NCBI GenBank assembly: GCA_028688225.1
Contig: JAQTYQ010000006.1
Span: 97,108 to 161,107 of the forward strand
Reading direction: 5' to 3'
DNA from: Opitutaceae bacterium
Lineage (GTDB): Bacteria > Verrucomicrobiota > Verrucomicrobiia > Opitutales > Opitutaceae
DNA: 64,000 nucleotides
The position numbers were made by a program, and so were the translations under genes. The notes beneath the pieces are model-generated. The model did no database searches. It saw only the letters and a program-made list of their open reading frames with translations, and was not told where the DNA came from. Each line of letters starts with the position of its first letter. Position 1 is the first letter of the stretch. Positions 9,143 through 18,992 of the stretch are shown here, piece after piece.

Positions 9143-9225
9143 GCAAGGCGCCGGCAACCGTCTCCGTAAACGCTGCTGCATCTTCCATCCATAAGCCTCC
9201 GTTGGGTCCTGAAGTGGCGCCTTGC

Positions 9226-10992
9226 TTACCAGAAGAGGATGTTGAGCAGGAGGGCCGCCGCGAGCACGAACCCGCCGAGGATCGCCGGGCGCGCGTACCA
9301 CTTCGTGCCCTCGTCGCGGATCTTTTCCGTGAGCGAGTAAACCAGGCCCCGGAGCTGGTCATCGGTCTTGTTCGGGCTGGTGGCCAGCGAGATGGCAATG
9401 GTGCCGAGCAAGCAGCCGAAAAAGGCGAAGATGGCCATCCAGAAGTTCTGCGCCATCGAGCTGGAGAAGAACCAGTGCGCGCCCATCCAGCCACCCTTGA
9501 TCCCGGCGGTCTCGCCGACCGGCAGGGTCAGGCCGTGGAAGACGGCGGCGGAGAGCGTGCCGAGCAGCAGGCCGAAGAACGCGCCATGGCCCGTGGCGCG
9601 CCGCCAGAACATGCCGAGCAGGAAGATCGCGAAGAGCGGCGCGTTGACGAAGCCGAACACGAGCTGGAGCATGTCCATGATGTTGTTGAACTGCCGGGCC
9701 GTGTAGGCGCAGGCCACGCTGAGGAGCAGTCCGGCCACCGTGGTAATCCGGCCCACCTGCACGAGGTGGGCGTCGCTGGAATTTTTGTGCAGGTAGCTCT
9801 GGTACAGATCGTAGGTGAACACCGTGTTGAACGCGGTGACATTGCCCGCCATGCCGGACATGAAGGAGGCCATGAGCGCGGTCAGGCCGATGCCGAGCAT
9901 GCCGTTGGGGAAATACTGCGCGAGCAGGGCCGGCACGACCATGTTGTAGTTGGGCGAGCCATCGGCGGCCGACGGCAGCTGGAAGCCCGAGCCTTTCTGC
10001 CAGAGCCCGACCGCGAGCATGCCGGGCAGGATCACCAGCGCGGGAAACAGCATCTTGGGGATGGCGGCGAGAAGGGGCGTGCGCCGGGCGGCGCCCATGT
10101 CCTTGGCGGCCATGGCGCGCTGCACCACGAGGAAATCGGTGCACCAGTAACCGAAGGAAAGCACGAAGCCGAGGCCCATCGCGAGGCCGAACCACTCGAC
10201 GCCCATCGGATTGGCCTTCGCGCTGCCCATGTAAGCCCACGAGTGTGACCAGGCGCCCGGCATGCCTTGGGCCGTGGAGTAATCCTGGAGCTGCGTCATG
10301 AGACCGCTCCACCCGCCGATGTCCTTCAGGCCGAGGAGCACGAGCGGCAGCAGGCCCAGCACGATCAGGAAAAATTGCAGCACCTCGTTGTAGATCGCCG
10401 AGGTGAGGCCGCCGGTGTAGATGTAGATCAGCACGATCAGGCTCGAGACGAGGATGCAGAGGTTGTAGTCGAACCCGAGGATCGAGTGCAGCAGCAGGGC
10501 CAGGGCGTGCATCGAGATGCCCGAGGAAAAGACGGTCATCACGGCGAAGGAAAGCGCGTTGAAGGCGCGGGTCTTCTCGTCGAAGCGGAGCTTCAAGTAC
10601 TCGGGCACCGAGCGGGCCTTCGAGCCGTAGTAGAACGGCATCATGAAAACACCGACGAAGACCATGGCCGGAATGGCGCCGATCCAGTAGAAGTGGCTCG
10701 TGGCGATGCCGTACTTCGCGCCCGAGGCGGCCATGCCGATGACCTCCTGCGCCCCGAGATTGGCGCCGATGAAACCGAGCGCGCAGACCCAGGCCGGCAG
10801 CGAGCGACCCGACTCGAAGAAGTCGGCGCTCGTCTTGAGGTATTTCCGCAGAATCCAGCCGATGGCGATGACGAAGGCGAAATAGATCGCCAGAATCAGG
10901 TAATCGACGCCGGCCAGCTTGAGCATCACCTCATGAACCGCGCGGCCGGCGGCGGACCCATCAGTAGCAGCCAGGAGGGGGGTGGAGTGCAT
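9226..10992 (-). CDS. Sodium/solute symporter (SSS family), probably sugar-type
   Basis: 588 residues with about 14 hydrophobic segments, typical of the sodium:solute symporter family (SLC5/SglT-like). Supporting stretches are FESGRSLPAWVCALGFIGANLGAQEVIGMA (about 76-105), YYGSKARSVPEYLKLRFD (about 139-157), and IYTGGLTSAIYNEVLQFFLI (about 209-228), the last being characteristic of SglT-like carriers. It would move a sugar or similar solute inward across the cytoplasmic membrane with Na+. The chosen ATG at 10992 leaves a 22-residue extension; an internal Met at residue 23 (MLKLAGVDYLIL) is the alternative and perhaps likelier start. The gene stands alone, so the substrate cannot be set from context. 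Confidence 0.85.
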   Translation of the reverse strand: MHSTPLLAATDGSAAGRAVHEVMLKLAGVDYLILAIYFAFVIAIGWILRKYLKTSADFFESGRSLPAWVCALGFIGANLGAQEVIGMAASGAKYGIATSHFYWIGAIPAMVFVGVFMMPFYYGSKARSVPEYLKLRFDEKTRAFNALSFAVMTVFSSGISMHALALLLHSILGFDYNLCILVSSLIVLIYIYTGGLTSAIYNEVLQFFLIVLGLLPLVLLGLKDIGGWSGLMTQLQDYSTAQGMPGAWSHSWAYMGSAKANPMGVEWFGLAMGLGFVLSFGYWCTDFLVVQRAMAAKDMGAARRTPLLAAIPKMLFPALVILPGMLAVGLWQKGSGFQLPSAADGSPNYNMVVPALLAQYFPNGMLGIGLTALMASFMSGMAGNVTAFNTVFTYDLYQSYLHKNSSDAHLVQVGRITTVAGLLLSVACAYTARQFNNIMDMLQLVFGFVNAPLFAIFLLGMFWRRATGHGAFFGLLLGTLSAAVFHGLTLPVGETAGIKGGWMGAHWFFSSSMAQNFWMAIFAFFGCLLGTIAISLATSPNKTDDQLRGLVYSLTEKIRDEGTKWYARPAILGGFVLAAALLLNILFW

Positions 10993-11160
10993 GCAGAGGT
11001 TGGTGGAAAAGAAGCCACAAAGCCGTAGCCGACCACCACAGGCTTGGAAAGACTTTTGATTCCGCAGGTTTCAGCCAGGCCGCCGCGGTCGAACCAAGAT
11101 TCTCCCGGACAAACCATCACACCTTGCGGTGGAGCCCGCCGTCGTCAACTCCCGTCCGGT

Positions 11161-12378
11161 TCAGCCGCGCGGGGCGGATCTGGCCACGCGAAGATAAATA
11201 AGGAAGGCAGCCAGCCCCAGAGCCAGAAGCACGCCTTCGCCCAAGGCCAGAGTGAGCGACGAAGTCCAGACCAGCGGCGCCACGACCGCCGTGGCGAGAG
11301 CGTTGCCGGCGGTCTGGACGAAACTTTGACAAGAAGAAGCCAGCCCCCGTTGCTCGGGAAAAAGATCCAGCGCCATCAGTGCCAGGCTGGGCATGGCCAG
11401 CGCCGAGCCGGCAACATAAACGAAGATCGGCAGCACGCTCCACGGCAGTCCGGGCGGCCGCAGCAGGTTGAGCAACAGGTTGCCTCCCGCAGCCGCGATC
11501 ATGATCCCGTAGCCCCACCACACCGTCTGCCGCCGGGAGATGCGACCGGCGCTCCGGCCCGAGAGCCAGGCGCCGGATACGATGCCGGCCGTGGCCGGTC
11601 CAAACAGCCAGAGAAAACCGGTCTCCCCGACGTGCAGCTGGTTGATCAGAAACTCCGGTGCCGACACGATATAGATGAAGATCGCGGCAAAGTTGAAGGT
11701 GATCGCGAACGATAGTGCCATAAAAGGCCCCGCCCGCAGCACCCGGTTGTAGGCGCCCAGCAGATAGCCGATGTTCAGCGGCTGCCGCTGCTCCCGGGCC
11801 AGCGTCTCCGGCAGCGCGCGCCAGCAAAGCAGCCACACGCCGCCGGCGAACAGCACCAGGAAGACGAACACCGCCCGCCAGCCGAACCAGACATGCAGCC
11901 AGCCGCCGAGCACCGGCGCCACCGCCGGCGCCACGGCAAACACCAGCGTCACCTGCGACATGAGCCGCTGGGCCTCGGCCCCGTCCAGCACATCGCGCAC
12001 GATGGCGCGGCCGATGACCATGCCGGCCCCGGCGGTCATGCCCTGCAGGACGCGGAATGTCAGCAGGCTCTCGATGCTCCAGGCCAGCGCGCATCCCGCC
12101 GAGGCCAGCAGGAACAACGCCAGCGCCACGAGTGTCACCCGCCGCCGCCCGAGCGCATCGGAGATCGCACCATGCCAGAGCGTCATGAGCGCGAAGGGCG
12201 CCAGGTAGGCGGTCAGGGTCTGCTGCACCAGCAGCGGCGAGGCACCGAAGGTGCGGCCGATTTCCGGCATCGACGGCAGATAGGCGTCGATGGAAAAGGG
12301 GCCGACCGCCGAAAGCGCGGCCAGCATCGCGGCTAGTCCGCGGTGGCGGTGGGCGGCTGGCTGGGAAAGGTTGGCCAT
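11161..12378 (-). CDS. Bcr/CflA-type drug exporter (MFS, 12 helices)
   Basis: 405 residues from ATG 12378 with twelve hydrophobic segments. The segment SAVGPFSIDAYLPSMPEIGRTF (about 21-42) is the signature first-helix region of the Bcr/CflA subfamily. The motif-A loop ISDALGRRRVTL (about 68-79) follows, then FRVLQGMTAGAGMVIGRAIVRD (about 106-127), the MFS motif C-like region. These proteins export bicyclomycin, chloramphenicol-like drugs or sulphonamides in exchange for protons. A much longer upstream frame to 12735 is Pro/Arg-rich and rejected. The start region carries no strong Shine-Dalgarno site. Confidence 0.85.
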   Translation of the reverse strand: MANLSQPAAHRHRGLAAMLAALSAVGPFSIDAYLPSMPEIGRTFGASPLLVQQTLTAYLAPFALMTLWHGAISDALGRRRVTLVALALFLLASAGCALAWSIESLLTFRVLQGMTAGAGMVIGRAIVRDVLDGAEAQRLMSQVTLVFAVAPAVAPVLGGWLHVWFGWRAVFVFLVLFAGGVWLLCWRALPETLAREQRQPLNIGYLLGAYNRVLRAGPFMALSFAITFNFAAIFIYIVSAPEFLINQLHVGETGFLWLFGPATAGIVSGAWLSGRSAGRISRRQTVWWGYGIMIAAAGGNLLLNLLRPPGLPWSVLPIFVYVAGSALAMPSLALMALDLFPEQRGLASSCQSFVQTAGNALATAVVAPLVWTSSLTLALGEGVLLALGLAAFLIYLRVARSAPRG

Positions 12379-12514
12379 GGGGAACCGGTCATCATGAGAC
12401 CGCCGGCCGCCGGCGACAAACCCTGTTTGCAGGGCCTGCGCCGCCCGCGTCTCCAGGCCTGGAAGCGGCGTTCCGGCGGAACCGGCATCCCGGTCCACGA
12501 GTCTAACTGCCCTC

Positions 12515-13024
12515 GTGAACAGCAAAATCACCCTTCTCCTGGCCGCGGCCCTGTCAACCCTCGGCAACGGATGCGTGGGCACCGGCCCGAATACCCAGCA
12601 GGGAGCCGTGGGCGGCGCGGCGGTGGGTGCCGTGGCCGGCGGCATCATCGGCAACAACAGCCGCAGCCACGACACGGTTGGCGGCGCGCTGATCGGCGCC
12701 CTCGCAGGCGCAATCGCCGGCGGCACGATCGGCAACAGTCTCGACCATCAGCGCGGCACGATCTACCGCTCCGAAGCCGAGGCGACGACCGACGTCGTGG
12801 TGGACGAGCCCCCGCCTCCACCGGCCCCGCCGACGGAGGTGGTCACGGTCCAGCCCGGCCCCGCCGCCATCTGGGTGGGCGGCTACTGGGTCTACACCGG
12901 CTACCGCTATGAGTGGGTGCGCGGCCACTGGGAAGTGCCGCCGCCGCACTGCCGCTCGTTCGTCACCCCGCACTGGGGGCGCCGCCGCGGCAATTATGTC
13001 TATATCCAGGGCTACTGGCGCTGA
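12515..13024 (+). CDS. Outer-membrane lipoprotein with glycine zipper and YXWGXW-like repeats
   Basis: 169 residues from GTG 12515. A lipoprotein signal peptide ends at LGNGC (about 16-20). A glycine-zipper segment follows (about 31-80, alternating Gly/Ala such as GGAAVGAVAGGIIGN and GGALIGALAGAIAGG) that would insert in a membrane. After a Pro-rich linker the C-terminus has aromatic repeats (WVGGYWVYTGYRYEWVRGHW, then VTPHWGRRRGNYVYIQGYW) like the YXWGXW repeat found in envelope proteins. Probable role is in outer-membrane structure or stress response; no partner is evident. The gene diverges from the Bcr/CflA-type exporter. Confidence 0.75.
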   Translation: MNSKITLLLAAALSTLGNGCVGTGPNTQQGAVGGAAVGAVAGGIIGNNSRSHDTVGGALIGALAGAIAGGTIGNSLDHQRGTIYRSEAEATTDVVVDEPPPPPAPPTEVVTVQPGPAAIWVGGYWVYTGYRYEWVRGHWEVPPPHCRSFVTPHWGRRRGNYVYIQGYWR

Positions 13025-13243
13025 GCCCGGGCGATGATCTTGGAGCCGGCCCGGCGCGTCCCGCGTGCGTCCGGTCGACAGCGACGGCCATGTTCCCGCC
13101 GCCGGCATGACAGGCGCAGCCGGACAAACGCGCCGCTAAGGGATCCTCAGCCGCCCACCCTGCCGGCCCGGAATCCCGAGGCACTGTGCCGTTGATTCAC
13201 TTTTTATCGCCTCGGCGACCAGGGGTTGTTTCAGTGTCCGGAT

Positions 13244-15742
13244 ATGCGGACCGTCGACCTCACCTCTCACTGGGAATTCCACCATCCAGAACACCGGCGC
13301 TGGTTTCCAGCCCGGGTGCCCGGCTGCGTGCATACCGACCTGCACCGCCACGGCTTGATCCCCGATCCATTCTACGGCGTCAACGAACACCGCCTCCAAT
13401 GGATCGAGCGCCTGGACTGGACGTACCGCACCGCATTCGACCTTCCGGCCGACCTGCTCCGCGAGGAGGAGGTGGAATTGGTGTGCGAGGGCCTCGACAC
13501 GCTGGCCACGCTGGTGCTGAACGGCGAGACCATCGGCCGCACCGAGAACATGTTTTGCGGCTACCGCTTCCCGGTGCGATCGCAGCTCCGCCCGGGCCGG
13601 AATGTCCTCGAAGTCACCTTTGCCAACACCCTCGACTACCTGCGGGCCCACGAGGCCTGGCAGCCGGTCAAGGAGCGCAATGATCCCGTGGGCGGCCGCT
13701 CGCGCATCCGCAAGGAGCAGTGCCAGTATAGCTGGGATTGGGGTCCGCGTTTCGTGACCTGCGGCGTCTGGCGGCCGCTGCGCTTGGAAGCCTGGTCGCG
13801 CAACCGGCTCGCAGACGTGCAGGTCAAGCAGCTGCATGCCGCCGATGGCACGGTGACCCTGCTGGCCATGCCCGCGCCGACCCGGCCCGAGGTAACTGCG
13901 CGTTTCCGTGTGTCCTGTTCATTCGGAGATGCGGTCATCGGCGAGGCGGTCGGCACGGGCCCGGAGCTGTCGCTCAAGATCCCGCACCCCCGGCTCTGGT
14001 GGCCCGCGGGTCAGGGCGACCAACCCCTCTATCTGGTGCGGGTGGAACTGCTCGACGCCGCGGGCGCCGTTGCCGACATCTGGCAGCGGCGCATCGGCCT
14101 GCGGACGGTCGAGCTGGTGCGGGAAAAGGATCCCGCCGGCGAGAGCTTCTTCTTCCGGGTCAACGGCCGGCCCATCTTTGCCAAGGGCGCGAACTGGATT
14201 CCCGACCACGCCTTCGTCACGGAATGCACCCGCGCGAGCTACGCCGACCGGCTGCACTCGGCCGTCGGGGCGCACATGAACATGCTGCGGGTCTGGGGCG
14301 GCGGCGTCTACGAAGCCGATGATTTTTACGACTTGTGCGACGAACTCGGCCTGCTCGTCTGGCAGGACTTCATGTTCGCCTGCGCCCTGTATCCGGGCGC
14401 GCCGGAGTACTGCGAACTCGTCCGCGCCGAGGCGGCGCACCAGGTCCGGCGCCTGCGCCACCATGCCTGCCTCGCCCTCTGGTGCGGCAACAACGAGATC
14501 CCGATGATGGACATCCTCTTCGACGTGCTGCGCCGCGACCGGGAGAAGGCGGGAAATTACGCGCGCATTTTCCACGAGGTGCTGCCCCAGGCCGTGGCCG
14601 CGCACGATGGCGTCACCCCCTACTGGCCGTCGTCGCCGTGGACGCCGCCCGAACTCTTTGCCGACGCCAATGCGCAAGGGGCCGGGGATGTGCATTATTG
14701 GGAGGTGTGGCATGCCCGCGCCCCGGTGAAAAGCTACGAGCGGCTCGAGGTGCGGTTCTGCTCGGAGTTCGGCATGCAATCATACCCCTCCGCCGAATTG
14801 GCCGCGACCTTCTGCCCGCCGGAATCGCTGAACGTGTTCTCCCCGGTGATGGAAAGCCACCAGAAGCACGGCAGCGGCAACGCGACGATGCTGCACTACA
14901 TGTCGCAGCGCTATCGCTACGCCTCCGGCTACCGCCATCTGGCGTACCTGTCGCAGCTCAACCAGGCCTGGTGCATGAAGGTCGGCATCGAGCATTTCCG
15001 GCACCGCATGCCGTTCACCATGGGCGCCCTTTACTGGCAGATCAACGACTGCTGGCCCGTGGCCTCCTGGAGTTCGATCGAATTCGGCGGCCAGTGGAAG
15101 GCGCTGCATTACGAGGCCCGCCGGTTCTTCGCGCCCAGCCTGGTTTACCTGCACACACCCGGCGACGTGGAAATCGGCCGTTACAACCGGGTGCACAACA
15201 CCATCGACGCCTACGAGATCTTCACCGTTCACGACGGACCCTCGGCCCGTCCGGCGCGCCTGGTCTGGTCGCTGCGCACCCTGGCGGGGCGGCGGCTTGG
15301 CCCCGAGCACTCCCGCGACCTCACGCTCACGCCGGGCGAGTCGGTGCAGCAGGCCGCCTGCGCGCTCACCGAGGCCGGGGCGGAGGCGACGAAAGAGAGC
15401 GTTTATCTCCGCGCGGAACTCCAGGGCGCCGGAGGCGAGGTGCTCTCGCGGCAGACCGCGCTTTTCACCGTGCCGCGATTCATCAACTTCGAAGACCCCA
15501 GGATCAGGGTCGACCTGCGCGCCGCGGCCGGCGGCGCCGTCGAGCTCACGCTCCAGAGCGTCTCCCTGGCCCCTGCCGTGGCCATCGGTTTTGGCGCCCT
15601 CGCCGTCCGGCTCTCCGACAACTGGTTCGACCTGCATGCCGGCGAGCCGCACCGGGTGACCGCCCGTCCGCCGGCGGGCGTCGGCATCGATGATCTGCGC
15701 GCGGCCCTGACCGTCACCTCGCTCTGGCACAGTTATCAATGA
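13244..15742 (+). CDS. Beta-mannosidase, GH2 family
   Basis: 832 residues without a signal peptide, so probably cytoplasmic. Order: N-terminal sugar-binding jelly roll (about 1-180, with WTYRTAFDLP and EGLDTLATLVLNG), Ig-like middle, TIM barrel (about 300-620), C-terminal beta domain. The acid/base is Glu418 in WCGNNE and the nucleophile Glu508 in FCSEFGMQS, both standard for GH2 mannosidases; NMLRVWGGGVYE and WQDFMFACALYP are also typical. It removes terminal beta-mannose from manno-oligosaccharides. Four bases separate it from the GH5 gene, so the two form an operon. A TTG at 13226 in frame is possible, but ATG 13244 is preferred. Confidence 0.9.
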   Translation: MRTVDLTSHWEFHHPEHRRWFPARVPGCVHTDLHRHGLIPDPFYGVNEHRLQWIERLDWTYRTAFDLPADLLREEEVELVCEGLDTLATLVLNGETIGRTENMFCGYRFPVRSQLRPGRNVLEVTFANTLDYLRAHEAWQPVKERNDPVGGRSRIRKEQCQYSWDWGPRFVTCGVWRPLRLEAWSRNRLADVQVKQLHAADGTVTLLAMPAPTRPEVTARFRVSCSFGDAVIGEAVGTGPELSLKIPHPRLWWPAGQGDQPLYLVRVELLDAAGAVADIWQRRIGLRTVELVREKDPAGESFFFRVNGRPIFAKGANWIPDHAFVTECTRASYADRLHSAVGAHMNMLRVWGGGVYEADDFYDLCDELGLLVWQDFMFACALYPGAPEYCELVRAEAAHQVRRLRHHACLALWCGNNEIPMMDILFDVLRRDREKAGNYARIFHEVLPQAVAAHDGVTPYWPSSPWTPPELFADANAQGAGDVHYWEVWHARAPVKSYERLEVRFCSEFGMQSYPSAELAATFCPPESLNVFSPVMESHQKHGSGNATMLHYMSQRYRYASGYRHLAYLSQLNQAWCMKVGIEHFRHRMPFTMGALYWQINDCWPVASWSSIEFGGQWKALHYEARRFFAPSLVYLHTPGDVEIGRYNRVHNTIDAYEIFTVHDGPSARPARLVWSLRTLAGRRLGPEHSRDLTLTPGESVQQAACALTEAGAEATKESVYLRAELQGAGGEVLSRQTALFTVPRFINFEDPRIRVDLRAAAGGAVELTLQSVSLAPAVAIGFGALAVRLSDNWFDLHAGEPHRVTARPPAGVGIDDLRAALTVTSLWHSYQ

Positions 15743-15745
15743 TCG

Positions 15746-16846
15746 ATGAACCGACGCGATTTCATCAGCAGGTCGACCGTGGCGGCAGCCGGCCTGCTGC
15801 TGGCGTCGCGGGGCGCCGCCGCTCCGGCCGGGCAGACATCAACCCAGCCGTGCATCCCCCGCCGGCGGGGCTTCAACCTGACCGAACTGCTCGGCGGCGA
15901 GCCCGGCCAGGCCTTCCGCGAATCCGATTTCGAGTGGATGGCCGGATGGGGCTTCGACTTCGCCCGGCTGCCGATGTCCTACTGGACCTGGTCCGACCGC
16001 CGGGACTGGAAGCAGATCGATGAGCGGGCGTTCGCACCGATCGACCAGGCCATCGAGTACGGCCGGCAGCACGGCATCCATGTCAACCTGGGCTTTCATC
16101 GGATTCCCGGCTACTGCGTCAACCAGCGCGAACTGGAGCCATTCCAGCTATTCGACAGCCCGCGGGAGTCGATGGCGCAGGCGCTCGATGTCGCCGTCCG
16201 GCACTGGCGGTATTTTGCCGAACGCTACCGCGGCATCCCCAGCACGCGGCTCAGCTTCGATCTGCTCAACGAGCCTCCCCGGATGAATGACCAGTCCCGT
16301 TACGTGGAAATCGTCCGGATGCTGGTCGCGGCGATCCGCGAAAAGGACCCTGACCGGCTCATCGTGGCGGACGGCGCGGACATCGGCCAGACGCCGGTGC
16401 CGAGGATCGCGGATCTCGGGCTGGTCCAGAGCACCCGCGGCTATCTGCCCAAGGCGGTCAGCCATTACACGGCCACCTGGGTGCCAAAAAACGAATTTGA
16501 GTCATTGGCGCGTCCGACCTGGCCGCTGGTCGACGCTCAGGGACAAACGTGGGACCGGGAGAAGCTCCGCCAGGAACTGATCGGCAAATGGCAGCCGCTC
16601 GCACAGCAGGGCGTCCCCATTCACGTGGGCGAATGGGGCTGCTTCAACCGCACGCCCCACGCCGTGACCCTCGCCTGGATGAGCGACCTGCTGGGGCTCT
16701 GGCAGGCCGCCGGCTGGGGTTGGGCCCTGTGGAACCTCCGCGGCGCCTTCGGCCTGGTCGACAGCGGACGGGCCGACGTCCGGTATGAGAACTTTCACGG
16801 GCACCAGCTGGACCGGAGGATGCTCGAACTGCTGATCGCCCATTGA
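15746..16846 (+). CDS. GH5 endoglycanase (mannanase/cellulase type) with Tat signal
   Basis: 366 residues. The N-terminus NRRDFISRSTVAAAGLLLAS is a twin-arginine signal, implying folding before export. The barrel carries the GH5 acid/base Glu176 in FDLLNEPP and the nucleophile Glu296 in VHVGEWGCF-like context (HVGEWG), with HVNLGFHRIPGYCVN between. Size and motifs fit endo-beta-1,4-glucanases or mannanases; subfamily cannot be set by eye. Position directly after the beta-mannosidase and close to two GH26 mannanases suggests mannan or glucomannan as substrate. A GC palindrome at 16860-16873 follows the stop. Confidence 0.85.
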   Translation: MNRRDFISRSTVAAAGLLLASRGAAAPAGQTSTQPCIPRRRGFNLTELLGGEPGQAFRESDFEWMAGWGFDFARLPMSYWTWSDRRDWKQIDERAFAPIDQAIEYGRQHGIHVNLGFHRIPGYCVNQRELEPFQLFDSPRESMAQALDVAVRHWRYFAERYRGIPSTRLSFDLLNEPPRMNDQSRYVEIVRMLVAAIREKDPDRLIVADGADIGQTPVPRIADLGLVQSTRGYLPKAVSHYTATWVPKNEFESLARPTWPLVDAQGQTWDREKLRQELIGKWQPLAQQGVPIHVGEWGCFNRTPHAVTLAWMSDLLGLWQAAGWGWALWNLRGAFGLVDSGRADVRYENFHGHQLDRRMLELLIAH

Positions 16847-17082
16847 CCCGGACCGGATCCCCGGCGCGCCGGGTTAACCACGGCGCTTTGGGTCTTTGCT
16901 CGACGCGCCTGTTTCCCAGCCCGTAGGAACGCTCGACCGTGGAATCGCCACCGGGCGGGCGGTGATCCATCCCTCCTGCCCCGCCGCGAACGGACCTCGC
17001 CGGGCTTGCGATCCGTCCGCCGGCGATTTACCTCCCTCTTGCGTCGTCCCCGGACGGATTTTCCTTCCACCGACCAACCAGC

Positions 17083-18297
17083 ATGGCATCCGAACCCAAC
17101 GCGCTCGACGAACTGAAGATCCATCGCCCCGCGATCCCGTCGCGCACCCCCGGCATCGCGGTGCTGGCGGGCGCGGCCGCGATTGCGCTGCTGGCCGCCG
17201 TGGCGGTCTGGTGGTCGGGCCGGGCGCGGGCCGTGCCCGTGCGCACGGCCCCGGTGCAACCGGCGCCCGCGGGCGGCGACACCACGCTGCTCAACGCCTC
17301 GGGCTACGTGACGGCCCGGCGGGAGGCGACCGTGTCCTCGAAGGTGACGGGCCCGATCGTCGAGGTGCTGATTGAGGAGGGCATGCGCGTGACCGAGGGC
17401 CAGGTGCTGGCACGGATCGACGCCTCGAACGTCGAGGCCAACCACCGCCTGGCCGAGGCCCAGCTGGAATCCGCGCGCCAGGCGCTGGGCGAAACCTCCG
17501 CCGCACTGGAGCAGGCCCGGCGGACCCTGCACCGCACGACGGAACTGGCGGCCAAGCACGTGGCCAGTCCGGCCGACCTGGACCGTGCCCGCGCGGATGC
17601 GGAAACTCTGCAGGCGCGGCTGGCCCATCAACGCGCGGACGTGAACGTGGCGGAGCACAGCCTCGGCCTGTGGCGGCAGCAGCTTGAGGACACGGTCATC
17701 CGTGCGCCCTTCGCCGGCATCGTCACCTCCAAGAACGCCCAGCCGGGCGAAATGATCTCGCCCATGTCGGCCGGCGGCGGCTTCACGCGCACCGGCATCT
17801 GCACCATCGTGGACATGAGCTCGCTGGAGGTGGAGGTGGATGTGAACGAGAGCTACATCAACCGCGTGACACCCGGCCAGCCCGTGGTGGTCACGCTCGA
17901 CTCGTATCCCGACTGGCGCATTCCCGCCAAGGTCATCGCCATCATCCCGACCGCCGACCGCCAGAAGGCCACCGTCCGGGTGCGCGTCGGTTTCGACAGC
18001 CTCGATCCCCGGATCCTGCCCGACATGGGGCTGAAGGTCGCGTTTCAAAGCGCCGACGGGAAACAGCCCGCACGCCGCGGCGTCACCATCCCCCGGAGCG
18101 CCGTGCGCCGCATCGACGGGCGCGATGCCGTGTGGGTCGTGCGCGACAGCCGTGCCGAGCGGCGCGCGATCGCGGTCGACCTGACGCGCGGGGACGTGGT
18201 CACGGTCTCCGGCGGGCTGGAGGCCGGCGAGCAGGTCGTGATTGAAGGACCGGAAACCCTGGCCGAGGGAGCCCGCGTGAAGGAGAAACCATTATGA
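17083..18297 (+). CDS. Periplasmic adaptor of an ABC exporter (HlyD/MacA-like)
   Basis: 404 residues with one N-terminal membrane anchor (about 24-45, IAVLAGAAAIALLAAVAVWW). Then come a biotinyl-lipoyl-like half motif (GYVTARREATVSSKVTGPIVEVLIEEG, about 74-100), a long alpha-hairpin rich in Ala/Glu/Arg (about 120-190), the second lipoyl half (IRAPFAGIVTSKNAQPGE) and beta-barrel domains. This is the membrane-fusion subunit that links an inner-membrane pump to an outer-membrane channel. It overlaps the ATPase gene by four bases, so translation is coupled. No outer-membrane TolC-like gene is in the window. Confidence 0.85.
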   Translation: MASEPNALDELKIHRPAIPSRTPGIAVLAGAAAIALLAAVAVWWSGRARAVPVRTAPVQPAPAGGDTTLLNASGYVTARREATVSSKVTGPIVEVLIEEGMRVTEGQVLARIDASNVEANHRLAEAQLESARQALGETSAALEQARRTLHRTTELAAKHVASPADLDRARADAETLQARLAHQRADVNVAEHSLGLWRQQLEDTVIRAPFAGIVTSKNAQPGEMISPMSAGGGFTRTGICTIVDMSSLEVEVDVNESYINRVTPGQPVVVTLDSYPDWRIPAKVIAIIPTADRQKATVRVRVGFDSLDPRILPDMGLKVAFQSADGKQPARRGVTIPRSAVRRIDGRDAVWVVRDSRAERRAIAVDLTRGDVVTVSGGLEAGEQVVIEGPETLAEGARVKEKPL

Positions 18298-18992
18298 GCA
18301 CAAGCGATGGCGTCCTGGTCCGCGTCCACGACGTGGAAAAAGTCTTTCACCGTGGTTCCGAGGAAATCCACGTTCTGACCGGCCTCGGCCTGGAGGTGCC
18401 GCGGGGCGAGTTTCTTGCGCTCATGGGCCCCTCGGGTTCGGGCAAATCGACCCTGCTCAACCTCATCGGCGGCCTGGACCGCGCGACCCGGGGCACGGTC
18501 GAGATCGGCGGCGAGCGGGTGGACCAGATGTCCGAGCGGAAACTCGCGGCCTGGCGCGCCCGGCACGTCGGTCTGGTCTTTCAATTCTACAACCTGCTCC
18601 CGGTGCTGACCGCCGAGCGCAACATCGAGCTGCCGCTCCTGCTCACGCACCTGGCAAAGGCGGAGCGCCGCCGGCATGTCGAAACCGCGCTGCGCGCCGT
18701 CGGTCTGACTCATCGCGCCCGGCATTTCCCCCGCCAGCTTTCGGGCGGCGAGCAGCAGCGCGTCGGCATCGCGCGCGCGATTGTGACGGATCCCACCATC
18801 CTGCTCTGCGACGAGCCGACGGGCGACCTCGACCGCAAATCTGGCGACGAGATCCTGAGCCTGCTCCAGGCGCTCAACCGCGAGCAGGGCAAGACCATCA
18901 TCATGGTCACGCACGATCCCCATGCCTCGGCGCGGGCCAGCCGGACGGTGTACCTCAACAAGGGCCAGCTGTTCGCGGAGAACCCGGGATGA
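18294..18992 (+). CDS. ABC transporter ATPase, LolD/MacB class
   Basis: 232 residues with a complete nucleotide-binding domain: Walker A GPSGSGKST (45-53), Q-loop region VFQFYNLLPVLTAERN, signature LSGGEQQR (about 144-151), Walker B ILLCDEPTGDLD (about 163-174) and switch His in MVTHD. The FYNLLP segment after the Q-loop marks the MacB/LolD/FtsE group that works with FtsX-like permeases by mechanotransmission. The ATGA overlaps at both ends tie it to the adaptor and the first permease. Confidence 0.92.
   Translation: MSTSDGVLVRVHDVEKVFHRGSEEIHVLTGLGLEVPRGEFLALMGPSGSGKSTLLNLIGGLDRATRGTVEIGGERVDQMSERKLAAWRARHVGLVFQFYNLLPVLTAERNIELPLLLTHLAKAERRRHVETALRAVGLTHRARHFPRQLSGGEQQRVGIARAIVTDPTILLCDEPTGDLDRKSGDEILSLLQALNREQGKTIIMVTHDPHASARASRTVYLNKGQLFAENPG

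Noticed and set aside
9115..10248. 377-residue plus-strand frame rich in Glu/Arg/His
   Set aside because: Antisense to the SSS symporter; the Glu/His richness mirrors codons of hydrophobic residues on the other strand.
12379..12735. N-terminal extension of the Bcr/CflA-type exporter
   Set aside because: The extension is Pro/Ala/Arg-rich and overlaps the divergent lipoprotein gene; ATG 12378 gives the usual family start.
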